Position numbers and translations under genes: made by a program. Shown here piece after piece: positions 49,301 through 57,450 of a DNA stretch of 64,000 bases. The notes under the pieces were generated by a model. That model saw nothing but the letters and a program-made list of their open reading frames with translations. It did not search any database and had not been told where the DNA came from. The stretch is taken from contig OX393568.1 of NCBI GenBank assembly GCA_947652115.1, positions 12,992,242 to 13,056,241 of the forward strand, in the 5' to 3' direction. The DNA comes from Blastomussa wellsi. Its lineage: Eukaryota; Cnidaria; Anthozoa; Scleractinia; Plerogyridae. How positions within the stretch are numbered: the first letter of the stretch is position 1; the number at the start of each line of letters is the position of its first letter.

Positions 49301-52300
49301 GTTCCGCACAAGTAAGCTTGTTAGTTGTTTCCAAGTTTTCATCGTCAAAAGTGGCTCTGTCTTCGGGAGCCTTTAGCATGGCCGCCATATTGGCTTGCTT
49401 CGAAGACTTAGCCTCCTCTTCAGTTGAATCACGGTCTCCTTGTTTATGTTTCCCTTTAGTTGTGTGCATCAGCAAGTCTGAACATATCTTAGCAAAGGAT
49501 TTGATGTTGTATGGCATATCAGAGAAGAAAATTGGAGACAGAAAACTCGTGGCTTCAGCACACCGAATCCATGCATGCTCCCATGTTAAGCGTTTCTGGA
49601 ATGTAGGCTTTTGGGATGATTTAGTTATTGCATGCTTGTTGTTTAAAACTCTCCAGGAAGAGGCTAGCAATAACAGCTGAAACTAGCCTTTCCTTGGCTT
49701 GACTCAGCAAAAGAAATATTTATTGCCAGTACAGATCTGTGATACTTGTGGGAAATGTTGCCAGTTCCTGCTTCAACCTTTGACATTTGGTTGACAAATA
49801 TGCAATGTTTAACAGGCAATGATAACATGTTTTTCATCACATATTCACACATAGATGTAACCAACACTGTTATTTATTGCAGGCACTACTATAACCAAGG
49901 TGGCTTTGCTGAACTAACAACCAGTGCATTCCATAAACCATCACACCTCCTGATTGCTGGATTTTCAACTGGTCTGTTCACACTACACGAAGTACCAGAT
50001 TTTATTCTCATCCACACATTAAGGTATTATTTTTTCTTAATAAATAGATAAATAAATAAAATAGATAATAAAAGATTCAACACAGGCCTGCAAAGTTGTG
50101 TTGTAATACTCTGTGGCAAAGTTATGCATAGGTTAACGAAACTCGTTGTTGTGTATTTGTCAAATCCTGATGGAGGAAATACAAAGACTACCTCCAGAGT
50201 TAAGGGAAAGGATATACAAGGAGTATCTTGGAATAAAAAGAAGGGAGAGAAAAGAAACGGGTTGGGATGAGGTGAAAGATGAACTGTCCAAGGTGCCTTT
50301 TTGTGAAAAACTTGGGAGAATTTCAAAAATAATTTGTTGCAGCAAATGTCACACTTGCGGTAAAACAGGCTTATGCGCTGCTTGTTTTAAAAATGCGGGA
50401 AAACACTACATTGACCGATTTTACTGGTATGAAGGTCAATACGGTGAAACATTTATAAAATACGTGTGAGCGGAAGCGACCACACATTTTCATAATTATT
50501 CCGTTATTCAACCAAAAGAAGGTCAGGGATGAAGAGCACAGCAGGGATTAATTGATTTTTTGGCACAGGAGCCATGAAACCCTATTTTCTCTCTTCTTAT
50601 GGAGTGTGTTCGCATGACGTCAGGGCGGCCATGTTGGAGGAGTATGACAAAGAAATGGCAGCCATGTTGGAGGAGTGAACGAGCCTTTTGGGAATTGAAC
50701 TCTATTTTCATGCAAATTCTTCCTTTTGTTTCAGTAAAACAACGTGGATGCTAGCCTGCGTAGCTGGCAGGATTCGCGGCGAAGTGCTTTTGTTGTTGGG
50801 AGGCCGTCGTTGGAGCGGCAAAACCTTAGCTTGGAGGGATAGGTGAGGAGTCGAGTTGAAATCCCACCTGCTCTAATGGATGGGTTTTCTTAAATTATGC
50901 GTTCACCCAGTGAACGCGAATTTCGGATTGGCTGATAGTGGTGAAATGCCAATCAAATGTTAATTGATACTTCATCTTTCCCACGCCGGCGGTCACAGAA
51001 AATATCCGTGATCACGAACAACAAATCTGCGTTAAAATTAAATGGACGGGCCCGTTATCGCAAATATTCAATGCAAGTTGAAGTAGTCATAAACTTCGGA
51101 AAATTTCGGCTCCTTCCAGAGCTAACATTTTGAGACCTGAACATATCATGAAAGTAGTAATGAGCCAAGATAAACCGTACTGTCTTGCGCTGCGCCCTGA
51201 CTTTGGGCCAGCTGGTCCATCTCTCTTGCCTGGATTCTCTTTTGACCTTTCTTCTCCATGTGGTTTTAGGTCGTCCCACTCTTCTCTTCCCTTCAGGTTG
51301 CCACTCCATCACTACCATGCAGCCAACATTCCTCTCCTTTCTGAGCATGTGGCCAATCCAGTTCCATCTTCTCTTTCGGATTTCATCACTGACATTCTTT
51401 ATGCCTGTTACTAGAGAAATTGTGTCTTTGTGGATGCGTTGCAGACACCAAATTCTTAGAATCTGTCTCGGGCACGTGAACTGAAATCTATCAAGTTTCT
51501 TCTCCTCAGCAGCTGTTAGTTTCCATGCTACATATCCATACAATGGAACTAGTCATTCCAAGGTCTTTAGCAGTGTGATTTTCGTATTCTGACCAATACT
51601 CTGTGTGTTCCAGATCTCCATCAGGTTGAAAAAATTAATCTTTGTGCCTTACTTAGACGTTTCTTGTTATCTTCTGTGCCACCACCCTCTTTTGTTGCAG
51701 TTACGCCCAGATGTACAATTTAAGTAATGGTCCGCTCTAGAACTAGGCCAAATAACAATAGGCCAGTGCAATAGTGGCAGTTACGTTTCAGGCGCTAATT
51801 TCTCTAAGCAAATTAAATCTGAATGACCTTATTGGTCCATACGTGGGGAGAGCGCGAAATTTGAATTTACAATAAAAATTACGATAACTTACAACTCATT
51901 CAAACAACTTTATATCTCAGAAATGCATTTGACACCTTCAGAACTATAACATATTTAAAATTGGGACAATTTCTATGCGCTAAATGGGAGAAAGTTATAT
52001 TCATGCAAGATTAGTCCAGCAATACATCAATTAGCGACCTTGTGAAAAACATGGCGCTCTGCTTTCACAAAGGAACTGTCAATTTGTGATCCAAAACAGC
52101 AACGAATCACCTGTTATTGGTAGCATGCCAAAGTCGCACGAAACTGCAATTGCAACAAATACTACAAAAAAACTACACAGTTGCAAACTTTCTCCATTTC
52201 AAAATAAGACTTCTAAATCATAGTCTCGTAGCAGTAGAGACCAGCAGTAAAAAATGTTTAGAGGAGATGGATGTTCTAGACAAGTCGATTCTGTACAGCC

Positions 52301-55300
52301 CAGATAATAATTTCAATGGCGGTATCTGATCATAAAGCCTTCCAGTGTCCACCAAGGTGAGCTTTCAACATTCGAGGAATGTCTTTGCAGTCAACTTTGG
52401 TCCAGGAAAAACAATTTCCCACCAATTTATGCAAACTGAAGCCATGCTTGCAAGATCTTCAAAGATGCCAAAAAGAAAATAAATGAACTTCCATTGCTTC
52501 AAACTGCCTTGGCGGAGCCACAATTTAGCGTTCGAAAGTCTCATGTCCATATCCTCACTGCTTGTGTTGTGGACAGCGGCAGCCACTCTTGAATGGCATT
52601 TCACCGATTCTTCAGGTTAAATTATTTTTGAAATTTGTAAGAAAGTGATTTTCATAAAAATGGCACGTTTTCTGCTTGCAAATAAGTGTGCACAGAGCTT
52701 TGAAGATGGCGTCGTATGAAGATGACGCGTGCCACAAAGTTTTCTGCTCTTACTTTTGTTTGGTGCATAGAACGATGCTGATATTTGGCCATGAGGTGGA
52801 TAGCAGGGGCATGGGGAAAACTAAGCAAAAAAATGTATTTTTTGTCGGAGTTGTCTTTATTTTTTGGCGATTTTTTGACAAGGACCAATCAGATTCGTCG
52901 AATTAATTGAAATCAATAATTAACCCTGACACCTGCCTAGTTCTTACGCGGACCATTACTTAATTCTGTGACATCTTAAACTTCCTCTCTTCGAATCATT
53001 ACTTTGCCTTCTCTTCATGTATTCATTGTCATCAATTTGCTCTTTTGTGCATTTGTGCACCGTTTCTTAAGCATTAGTGAAATCATCAAACGTCTTTTAT
53101 TTTAGCCTGTATTATTATGTATGGCAAGCAACAATGACATATTTACAAGATAATAATAATTTTGGTGCACATTCTTTTATTTGCTGAATTTCGTTTCGGT
53201 CGGTTATTAAATTTTCATACAAGACATACAACGGCTAAATGGTTCCAGGGTTTGAAATAAAAAAATAGCCACCAAATTCAAATTTTTAGTCTCCAAATTG
53301 TACTACAAGAGACACAATCCATAGGCATACGTGATGTATTGTAAGGTTTACAAAGCATTACAGGTATACGGCGATTTCAAACTTCCAAGTTTTATGATGC
53401 AAGAGAAACCACAGGCGGCCCATGCGTTGTATGTCATTTAAGTGACCTAATGTAAGAGAATGTATAAGAAATGTTCGAAAATATTGTCTTAAATTGTACA
53501 TGTGGAAAAGAATGGAAATAAAAATGACTTAACTTGTGTTTTACTTGAGTTATTTTGATGTCTTTGTGATCTTGGAGTCGATTTAAAGACATTTAGGTGA
53601 TCAAGTTTCACTTTCTGAGGTTTCGTAGGCAAATCTCAGAAAGTCAAACTCAAAGCAAAGCAAAAGGATGAAATGACTTCTCTTCCTATTTTGAATGCTT
53701 AAGAAGCAAATATCTTTCAATACAATTTTCTGGTGGGAGACAATGTCTGAGAAAAGGGCCATTATGCATCATCAATACAAAGAAATTTTGATCCCTAGTT
53801 TGGCATCTAAACCTGGACTTTTAGTTGAACTTTTATTCACATTGGTGACCGTGTCGGTCGCAATTTTGCACCCTGTGACAGACGGTTTCCAGAATTCTTT
53901 TTGCCTTCAGATGATTATCTCATATTACAGCTATTTTTTTCGAGTCAGTGTTTTCTTTTAGAAGCTTCATTTTTTATATTTTTTTAATACTTTGGTCAAT
54001 TTTCCCTTTTCGTCAGTGGTGTGTGAGATTGTTGTTGCTGTTGAGTTGTTAACTGGCAAAACCCGTCTCTTATCTGGAACACTGCGATCATGTCAGAGAT
54101 TTTCAACCAGTCTCGTGAAAAAATACATGAATGGCTCTTTGTTTTCCAACAGAGTTCCTTTTGCAATCTGTTCATATTTGCATCCGTTCAAACAGTTTGG
54201 TCATCTGTTCAAAACTATTTGCATCCATTCTAATGGCTTGACCACTCATTCAGTAGAAACATCCCTCCATAAGGACAGCTTGGTAACTTTGTCATGAATT
54301 CACTGGAAACAAGTCGCGAGCGTCGACATTTGAGCATGACAGTCCCCTTCTGACGATCTTTGCAGTAAAATCATGATGTACTGGAAGTCACAAATTTGGA
54401 GTCATAGCGGAGCCGAGCCCCATACTCATATGGGAAAGAAAACGAAACCCATGAGTTGATTTTCTCATGGTTATCATGGTTAGCAGTATTGCTCGTGGGC
54501 ACGTACACAGGTTTAGGGTTGTTAAAATCTTTTTCTTTCTTTTGTGGATAAGAATTATTTTTATCTGATAAAGAGTACCTTCTTGTTTAGTTGCTTCCAA
54601 ATTTGACACTAGTTCCAGTCTTTGGTGGCAATAACTGATTCCCTCTGCGAGACTTGCGCCCAGGGAATCGTGATTGTTGTATTTTACTTAGCATGCCAAG
54701 TCTCAAAGATTTTGTGCGTGACGAATACAACTACCATGATTCCCTGCGTGCAAGTATCATAGAGGGAATCAGGGATTGCACCTAATAGACATGTTTATAT
54801 ATATTGTAATCATAAACTTGTATTCTTTATTTTATATTTATATTAAAATTAATTTAAACTGATTAAATAAATAAATTAATTATTAGCTTTGTAGAGCAAG
54901 TCTCAAATTCAAGTTTGAATAAGGTTTATATCTGTGTGTGCGTACATGTATGTGGGTATGATGCATGCTAAGTAGCAGCTTGGTATTTCTCATTGAGAAC
55001 ATTATTTTATTTTGTCACTGTAAAAACACAGCATGATGAAATGTTTTATTCAACTTTAGAATATAGCCCTGTATGCTCACCATGGAATCGTAGCACCCTT
55101 TATTTTTAACAGAACATGGGCAAAGACTATAGAAGCCCGGTCCCCCGGATGTAGTTTATGTTGTGTTGCGAATCGCTATATTCTAAACCAGCTAGAAGAT
55201 GGGTTTCCCAATGTCCTATAAGAAAATAATTCCCTTTTGAGGTCTAGAAAAGCAGCTGAATGCCCTCGCCATCCACTAGCAGCTTTTGTAGACCTCAAGC

Positions 55301-55602
55301 GGGCATTATTTTCTTATAGAACATGGATACCCATCGTCTAGTAGGTAAATAGTGCAGCTTGCTACCATATTAAAACTTGACTATTTTTATGCAGTATATC
55401 ACAACAAAGTATTATGACAGTGGCTGTTAATCCCAGTGGAGAGTGGTTAGCATTTGGATGCAGTAACACAGGGCAGTTGTTGGTGTGGGAGTGGCAAAGT
55501 GAAACATACATACTCAAACAGCAAGGTCACTACTACAGCATGAATTCTTTGTGTTACTCTCAAGATGGACATTATATTGCAACTGGTGGTGAGGATGGCA
55601 AG
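18494..55602 (+). CDS. PWP2: PWP2/UTP1 homologue, 5' ten exons (incomplete)
   Basis: Host gene for periodic tryptophan protein 2, a WD40 component of the UTP-B module of the small-subunit processome, which acts in the nucleolus on early 18S pre-rRNA processing. Ten exons: 18494-18517, 18606-18718, 27210-27298, 27809-27908, 30381-30524, 39843-39978, 42880-42973, 46433-46469, 49883-50023 and 55395-55602. All have AG/GT boundaries; they total 1086 nt (362 codons) with consistent phases and no stop. The translation follows yeast and human PWP2 from FSNILGTVYRQGN to GGEDGK, about the N-terminal 40%. The remaining WD repeats and the C-terminal UTP domain are not in the window. Start: ATG 18494, or the second in-frame ATG at 18500, which gives the same N-terminal length as human. 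Confidence 0.93.
18606..18718 (+). other. PWP2: PWP2 exon 2
   Basis: Acceptor ttcag, donor gtaagt. Encodes FSNILGTVYRQGNVVF and SPVGNRASVFDLK, the most conserved N-terminal PWP2 signature. Confidence 0.95.
19140..19225 (-). repeat. tRNA-derived SINE remnant
   Basis: On the minus strand an A-box-like tagctcagttgg and a B-box-like gttcgattcctgc stand at tRNA-like spacing. They are followed by the short hairpin cctgaa/ttcagg (about 19150-19165). The acceptor stem does not pair, so this is a SINE head or tRNA relic rather than a tRNA gene. Confidence 0.6.
20290..20524. repeat. MITE-like element rich in inverted aattaaattcgtccg motifs
   Basis: The right end carries attgtgcgacgtataaacagggcc; a related gttgtgcgacgcc is near the left end. 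Inside, ttgtatccgtc/gacggatacaa (about 20354-20382) and aatttaattcg-type motifs form inverted pairs. No coding capacity. The left border is uncertain. Confidence 0.45.
24081..25113. mobile_element. non-autonomous DNA transposon with CACAGGTAGCCC termini
   Basis: 1033 bp. The left end (24081: cacaggtagcccaa) and the right end (reverse complement from 25113) match. A longer inner match follows, tagtgacaatataataaggac at about 24119 against its complement at about 25046. A second inner inverted pair is cagattgtaaatttg (24900) with caaatttacaatctg (25018). No transposase-like frame. No clear target duplication. Confidence 0.65.
25257..26442. mobile_element. TIR element whose ends carry GGGTCAA-type minisatellite
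   Basis: 1186 bp flanked by the duplication TATAAAA (25250-25256 and 26443-26449). The outer TIR (ggtgttgctaaaac / ggcatcgctaaaat) is followed on each side by inward arrays of gggtcaa/gggtaa units: 25278-25365 on the plus strand and the complementary array at 26352-26428. No transposase frame seen. Confidence 0.7.
26450..27209. other. end of intron 2, nothing recognised
   Basis: AT-rich sequence without coding similarity or clear repeat borders. Confidence 0.5.
27210..27298 (+). other. PWP2: PWP2 exon 3
   Basis: Acceptor caatag, donor gttagt. Encodes the stretch ending CLSPDGRIIITVDD; aligns with the human segment around GLSPDGRLAIIVDE. Confidence 0.93.
27809..27908 (+). other. PWP2: PWP2 exon 4
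   Basis: Acceptor ttacag, donor gtaagt. Encodes CLLANLKTKTVLHHFNFK and IKFSPCGR, matching the VLHHF.FK and FSPDGR landmarks of PWP2. Confidence 0.95.
27909..29500. other. intron 4, first part
   Basis: No gene. Near 28420-28480 the gaggatcgag repeats and gtcaactta resemble a solo end of a mariner-like element. The rest is AT-rich. Confidence 0.4.
29501..29816. repeat. 316-bp near-perfect palindrome derived from a Penelope-like element, with hammerhead-like core
   Basis: Two 143-bp arms (29501-29643 and 29674-29816) are reverse complements with about three mismatches. The 30-base centre contains ctgacgaagggctaacgct followed by cgaaat. This has the CUGANGA ... GAAA arrangement of hammerhead ribozymes found in terminal repeats of Penelope-like retroelements; stem II would be gggc/gctc. 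The arms contain ttatcaactgggttgata and ggccaccgtaaagagattcg, shared with the copy at 40288-40471. The open frames on both strands here are mirror artefacts. Confidence 0.75.
30381..30524 (+). other. PWP2: PWP2 exon 5
   Basis: Acceptor cttaag, donor gtaagt. Encodes KHIKVWHAPHHGKEFAPF and DDTVCIDWSSDSK, a WD-repeat stretch colinear with PWP2. Confidence 0.95.
31095..32030 (-). pseudogene. gypsy remnant 4, RT-RNase H fragment
   Basis: Minus-strand pieces in several frames: RT palm (AKVFTIVDCKDGYWQIEL, TPFGRYKWNRMPFGIS), the catalytic box as AIAEDILVAG (first Asp replaced by Glu), thumb (LNKQKVSFKQTEVPYIGHLL) and RNase H (LVIQCDASEWGLGAALL, YAQIEKELLAIVF). At least four frame breaks; no LTR or integrase. 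It is antisense within PWP2 intron 5. Confidence 0.85.
32355..35838 (+). mobile_element. CACTA/EnSpm-like transposon with TTTACG subterminal repeats
   Basis: Ends are inverted: cacagcatgaaat (32355) against the complement of atttcatggtgtg (about 35838). Inside each end lie clusters of cgtaaag/ctttacg motifs (32375-32470; 35510-35815), the arrangement of subterminal repeats where CACTA transposases bind. Between them is a degenerate transposase (32528-33930). The terminal bases read CAC but not CACTA and only an imperfect 3-bp flank repeat is seen, so borders are approximate. Confidence 0.6.
32528..33930 (+). pseudogene. CACTA-type transposase remnant (TNP2/DUF4218-like)
   Basis: Plus-strand coding remnant. 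Frames in order: GFKSHNSHHGCSKC (32535), DFSGFKREEWPKRD, then after shifts an intact 204-codon stretch at 33040-33654 starting NMHLHGHLKECVLDYGP and FWCFSFERFNGIL, the landmark block of cnidarian CACTA proteins. Next come the regulatory-like C-terminal part (HVFALVDWYAEDDNKDKY, 33720-33780) and FVVASTFEDKVVIVPLNHT near 33865-33925. At least three frame breaks. The catalytic acidic residues cannot be assigned with confidence. Confidence 0.75.
36023..36165. repeat. foldback hairpin element
   Basis: About 143 bp. The left arm (tgatgtt ... tgtttttggtcc ... agctcattttagcc) is complementary to the right arm (ggctaaaatgagcc ... ggccaaaaaca ... catca). Non-coding MITE-like hairpin. Confidence 0.6.
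36396..36880. other. intron 5 stretch, nothing recognised
   Basis: An 81-codon open frame at 36396 has no recognisable similarity and I do not call it. No repeat border seen. Confidence 0.35.
36885..37320. repeat. dispersed repeat, continuous copy
   Basis: Matches 43566-43771 (gtctcctgt.attct ... ggctggtggcatttgt ... ggctcagcaa) and then 45953-46170 (tcaataccttgtgattgat ... atagtttgttgtggttgagt), which are separated in the second copy by inserted elements. Family not identified. Confidence 0.7.
37344..37958. mobile_element. non-autonomous TTAA-type DNA transposon
   Basis: 615 bp with TIRs cccattgattcctgg and, reversed, cccattgactcctaaacc, flanked by TTAA on both sides (37340-37343 and 37959-37962). 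TTAA target sites are typical of piggyBac and Kolobok elements. No transposase frame. Near the right end ggccggttacggccgg forms a short repeat. Confidence 0.75.
37963..39842. other. end of intron 5
   Basis: No gene. A (TTA)n microsatellite lies at 38883-38911. A diverged duplication pairs 38930-39035 with 39100-39215 (cataa.gac, gtgccagatagaac, gagatattttt). Confidence 0.5.
39843..39978 (+). other. PWP2: PWP2 exon 6
   Basis: Acceptor ttgacag, donor gtatct. Encodes YFVVGSRDTTARIFSL and LSGHRNTVIGCYFKEDSLD, a complete WD40 blade junction matching PWP2. Confidence 0.95.
40288..40471. mobile_element. Penelope-like derivative, foldback copy with 13-bp target duplication
   Basis: 184-bp element flanked by actgatctgtaaa (40275-40287 and 40472-40484). 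Its arms (ggttttatcaactgggttga ... and the complement) match those of the 29.5-kb palindrome. The left arm is longer (gtaagtttctaaagaaactg). The central gaagggctaacgctcaaaac has the hammerhead GAAA changed to CAAAA, so cleavage would be lost. The long target duplication suits target-primed reverse transcription. Confidence 0.75.
40815..41110 (+). repeat. tRNA-derived SINE, full-length looking
   Basis: A tRNA-like head with A box tggcctaatgg and B box ggttcgagtcc. It is followed by the conserved body segments cttgggcaagacactttac and gatggactagcatcccatcc, then cggcctgatgggccact, and a short 3' tail repeat cttaccttacc. No anticodon arm suits a working tRNA. Lies in intron 6. Confidence 0.85.
41115..42317. 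other. intron 6, nothing recognised
   Basis: No gene. A local direct repeat of acgatacttttgttt occurs three times (41605-41680). Confidence 0.45.
42318..42513. repeat. tandem duplication, period about 101 bp
   Basis: Two copies beginning tcaaaaatgaaggagacg (42318) and tcaaaaataaagaagacg (42419), both ending with gggttgtgacatgattatgt. Few differences. Confidence 0.85.
42880..42973 (+). other. PWP2: PWP2 exon 7
   Basis: Acceptor ctttag, donor gtattg. Encodes TYTVSCDGALFCWKCG, equivalent to the SQDGVLCMW region of PWP2, then a divergent acidic linker. Confidence 0.92.
43566..43771. repeat. dispersed repeat, left half of the interrupted copy
   Basis: Diverged match to 36885-37100; interrupted at 43772 by a TIR element. 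The right half is 45953-46170. Confidence 0.65.
43772..45160. mobile_element. hAT-like non-autonomous transposon
   Basis: 1389 bp. Left terminus cagggctcgac, right terminus (reversed) cagtgctcgac, followed inward by gtcgcc/ggcgac-rich ends (43790-43860 and 45060-45120). CAG...GCTCGAC termini are hAT-like. Flanking cgacac on both sides overlaps the ends and gives only an imperfect target duplication. Inner sequence has no transposase frame. Confidence 0.6.
45270..45790 (-). pseudogene. LINE reverse transcriptase 3' fragment (CR1-like)
   Basis: Minus-strand C-terminal tail of a non-LTR RT: LPSLYLSKQKFCPLHSYNYE, then HTYNTRSSKSQLFSTKYSRL, typical of the C-terminal end of coral CR1-like ORF2. 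A frame change follows near 45500 (KIWNNNSLFQILDNED). Upstream palm and endonuclease are absent (5' truncation). Confidence 0.65.
45953..46170. repeat. dispersed repeat, right half of the interrupted copy
   Basis: Matches 37105-37320; see 36885. Confidence 0.65.
46433..46469 (+). other. PWP2: PWP2 exon 8 (37 bp micro-exon)
   Basis: Acceptor ttgcag, donor gtaaga. Encodes ENETYIEWKKHSR with phases 1 and 2 that join exons 7 and 9 exactly. This corresponds to the variable basic linker (KYSRLAKY in human) before the next WD repeat. Supported by phase and splice sites more than by similarity. Confidence 0.75.
46803..47330 (-). pseudogene. LINE reverse transcriptase C-terminal fragment
   Basis: 170-codon open stretch on the minus strand. 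It carries the C-terminal landmarks of non-LTR ORF2 proteins: SVLLYGSETWRATRSISNKL, CLRKILKIYWTDKISNRELW, KWNWISHTLQK and KRKVGRPAKTW. 5' truncated; no endonuclease or palm domain. Confidence 0.82.
47331..48550. other. intron 8 stretch, nothing recognised
   Basis: Short open frames only; no recognisable protein or repeat borders. Confidence 0.4.
48550..49670 (-). pseudogene. LINE ORF1 remnant (L1-like RNA-binding type)
   Basis: Minus strand: an open 124-codon N-terminal piece (49670-49296) ending in an acidic region. A coiled-coil stretch follows (ENQETRKEVAQLKETVLEQK, about 49240-49185). Then, with stops, the RRM/C-terminal landmarks KEMNVSFSDLFPSAASAVRR (about 48810-48755) and the kind of NQANEMRRNGL / DGKLFVKTSPSGKPI stretch that closes such proteins (about 48690-48600). 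Many breaks. Confidence 0.5.
49883..50023 (+). other. PWP2: PWP2 exon 9
   Basis: Acceptor ttgcag, donor gtatta. Encodes LTTSAFHKPSHLLIAGFSTG and LHEVPDFILIHTL, nearly colinear with human PWP2 around AAFHKKSHLLVTGF. Confidence 0.96.
50170..50469 (+). CDS. small intact ORF, F-box-like N-terminus plus Cys-rich segment (unknown)
   Basis: 99 codons plus stop within PWP2 intron 9, same strand. In-frame Met codons lie at 50146 and 50170; the second is preferred because the protein-like composition starts there (MEEIQRLPPELRERIYKEYL). The first 20 residues resemble the LPxELRxxI helix that opens F-box-like domains. The middle is charged (GIKRRERKETGWDEVKDEL). The C-terminal part has a Cys-rich set CCSKCHTCGKTGLCAACF that could bind zinc. 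I do not recognise the family; somewhat similar small proteins occur in large DNA viruses and in cnidarian genomes, but that is memory, not a search. No splice sites needed; no homologous exon of PWP2. Confidence 0.45.
   Translation: MEEIQRLPPELRERIYKEYLGIKRRERKETGWDEVKDELSKVPFCEKLGRISKIICCSKCHTCGKTGLCAACFKNAGKHYIDRFYWYEGQYGETFIKYV
50520..51050. other. intron 9 stretch, nothing certain
   Basis: A gccatgttggaggagt motif occurs twice (50630-50678). No gene recognised. Confidence 0.4.
51055..51620 (-). pseudogene. LINE reverse transcriptase C-terminal fragment 2
   Basis: Minus-strand frame with MYGYVAWKLTAAEEKKLDRF, RILRIW-type and RKRRWNWIGHMLRKERN, then EGKRRVGRPKTTWRRKV: the same C-terminal ORF2 region as at 46.8-47.3 kb but a different lineage. 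The last 50 residues run into unrelated sequence. Confidence 0.8.
51621..54635. other. intron 9, long stretch without recognised genes
   Basis: No coding similarity on either strand. Generic AT-rich intron sequence, probably old repeats. Confidence 0.45.
54636..54771. repeat. foldback hairpin
   Basis: tgattccctctgcgagactt at the left is complementary to the right end (aagtatcatagagggaatca). Arms about 50 bp with several mismatches, including the cagggaatc.tg motif. Confidence 0.65.
55192..55341. repeat. foldback hairpin just upstream of PWP2 exon 10
   Basis: Arms of about 65 bp: ctagaagatgggt ... ctataagaaaataat ... gaggtctagaaaagcagct, complementary to 55275-55341. It ends about 50 bp before the splice acceptor. 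Confidence 0.7.
55395..55602 (+). other. PWP2: PWP2 exon 10 (last exon seen)
   Basis: Acceptor atgcag, donor gtcagt. Encodes VAVNPSGEWLAFGCSNTG, GQLLVWEWQSETYILKQQGH and GHYIATGGEDGK, the best conserved PWP2 block. The next expected exon (WNT.SGFCFVTF block) is absent to the end of the window. Confidence 0.97.
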
Positions 55603-56011
55603 GTCAGTCTAATAGAATAGAACTATCATACTACAAGATACTGTTATGAACATCAGTGCAAAATAACTAAATGAAACTGAAAATATGTGTGGTGCTTGTC
55701 CTTCTTAGCTGGCCGGACCTGTGCATGAGCAACAATTGACTCTGGGGACACATGATTTGATTGGCTGAATATAACAAAGGGAGTCCAATCACTTTTTTCG
55801 TTTTAAATGTGCTAACGTCAACACAGGGATGCATGTGAGAATGAAAATTTAATTTTCCTGGGAAAATAAAATTTTGAAGGGAGATCATTATAGTCTGTGG
55901 TTAATAAATTTGCAAGTCACGCAAAGTTGACTTTTTGCACCTTTATAAGATAAAGACAGTGTAGCCTACCATTGCTCAACACTAACTTTTTTGGATACTA
56001 GGCAAGTAGAT
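55603..56011. other. start of intron 10, nothing recognised
   Basis: Normal-composition sequence before the AT-rich block; no features. Confidence 0.45.
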
Positions 56012-56271
56012 ACTAATATGAGGGCACGGGCATTTTGACCCAATTAAAATGTGATACGAGCCTACGGCTTATAATTCACAGAGAATTGATCTATAAGGCA
56101 GAAAAAGAATGCAAGGGAAAAGAAGAGAGCAATTTTGCCTTATAAAGAGAGTGAAAGAAAGAGCGTAAGCTTCAAAGTAACGATGAGTGTAAGCTTCGAA
56201 GAAAGAAGTGAATAATAGAAGAGGACACAAAACCATAAATTCTTATGGAGTGCCCTCATATTAGTAACTAC
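56012..56271. repeat. inverted-repeat-bounded segment (MITE-like)
   Basis: actaatatgagggcac at 56012 and its exact reverse complement gtgccctcatattagt ending at 56271. Inside, gtaagcttc occurs twice (56166, 56190). It marks the border between ordinary intron sequence and the AT-rich block. Confidence 0.65.
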
Positions 56272-56789
56272 TGACCCCATCTTATTTTCTCTTTTATGAG
56301 CAAATTTATTACTAACTGATATTCCTCTATTTTTTGACCTATTTTTATAGAATGAAAATATTTGCTGAAATATTCCCCAGAATTAACACAATTTATAATT
56401 CTATAAAAATGAGATAATTTTATAAAATTATTTCCTCAAAAACTGAGCAATTTTCTAGAATGAAAAAATATGAAGAGTTATTCTTTTTTAGAAAGACAAA
56501 AATGAATTTTAGAAAAATGACCCTTATTCTAAGTATTTATTCATATCCTAGAAAAGTGCCTTTATTTCTCTGACTTTCTTATATAATTAATAATTAAATT
56601 AATAAATAATATGAATAATTGTATAAAATAGAGAAAATACTATTCTTTTCTAAAAATAAAAAAGTCCTAGTCCTACTTTCAATCAGTCAATTAATCTAGA
56701 GTGGTTCCTCTTATAGTTTTATTGTCTTAAATCTCTAAATTAGATAATGAACACGATAAAATAATGGTCCTATTAAAAATCAGCATAGA

Positions 56790-57043
56790 CAATAAATACA
56801 CTGATTTTATATAGGGCTTTTACAGAAAATGACCTTAAAAGGCACCTAGAATGGCAAAAGTAGCTCATAGATAAGAAAGTCCTAAATAGCGTAATAAATT
56901 CTGGAAATGAAAATAAATACACTGATTTTAAATAGGACTTTCTTAGGAATTAACTAATTATTTTAATTGAGGACCCTTTCAAGGCCATCATCTTCTTATA
57001 TCAGTATAAATGAAAATAAATAGACTGATTTTAAATAGGACTT
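56790..57043. repeat. three direct copies of a ~30-bp motif
   Basis: Copies at 56790-56820, 56911-56940 and 57014-57043 share aataaatacactgatttt followed by aaatagg.ctt with few changes. Spacing is roughly 100-120 bp. Confidence 0.8.
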
Positions 57044-57351
57044 CTCTTATATTCTTTGCAATTTTTATAAAAATTAATTTTTTGTCATTTTCGAAAGAGT
57101 AATTTTTGTCCATAATTATAGATCTTTTTGAATTATTTTATTATTTCTGTCTTTATACCTCTTCTTCTTTCTTTCTTTTCTTCTCTGAAGAGGTAAAAGA
57201 GCAGGAATTGATTAAAAAATGAATTCTGGAAAAACCATGATTTTTTATACTCTGATTCTTCTCCTATTTTCTAGAATACAAAATAAAGTATAGATATAAG
57301 CCAGAATTAACGAAAATATGAAATCAATAAGTTTAGGTAAAAATACCACTT

Positions 57352-57385
57352 GTGACGTCATGACACAGCTGTGTCGTGACGTCAC
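57352..57385. promoter_or_regulatory. 34-bp near-perfect palindrome with two CRE (TGACGTCA) sites
   Basis: gtgacgtcatgacacag and its mirror with one mismatched pair. TGACGTCA, the CREB/ATF site, occurs at both ends; the centre is cagctg (E-box). Confidence 0.7.
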
Positions 57386-57450
57386 CCATTCTCCTATTTT
57401 CTAGAATATAAAATAATTCCTGAGATATATGAAAATATGAAACCAAGAAT

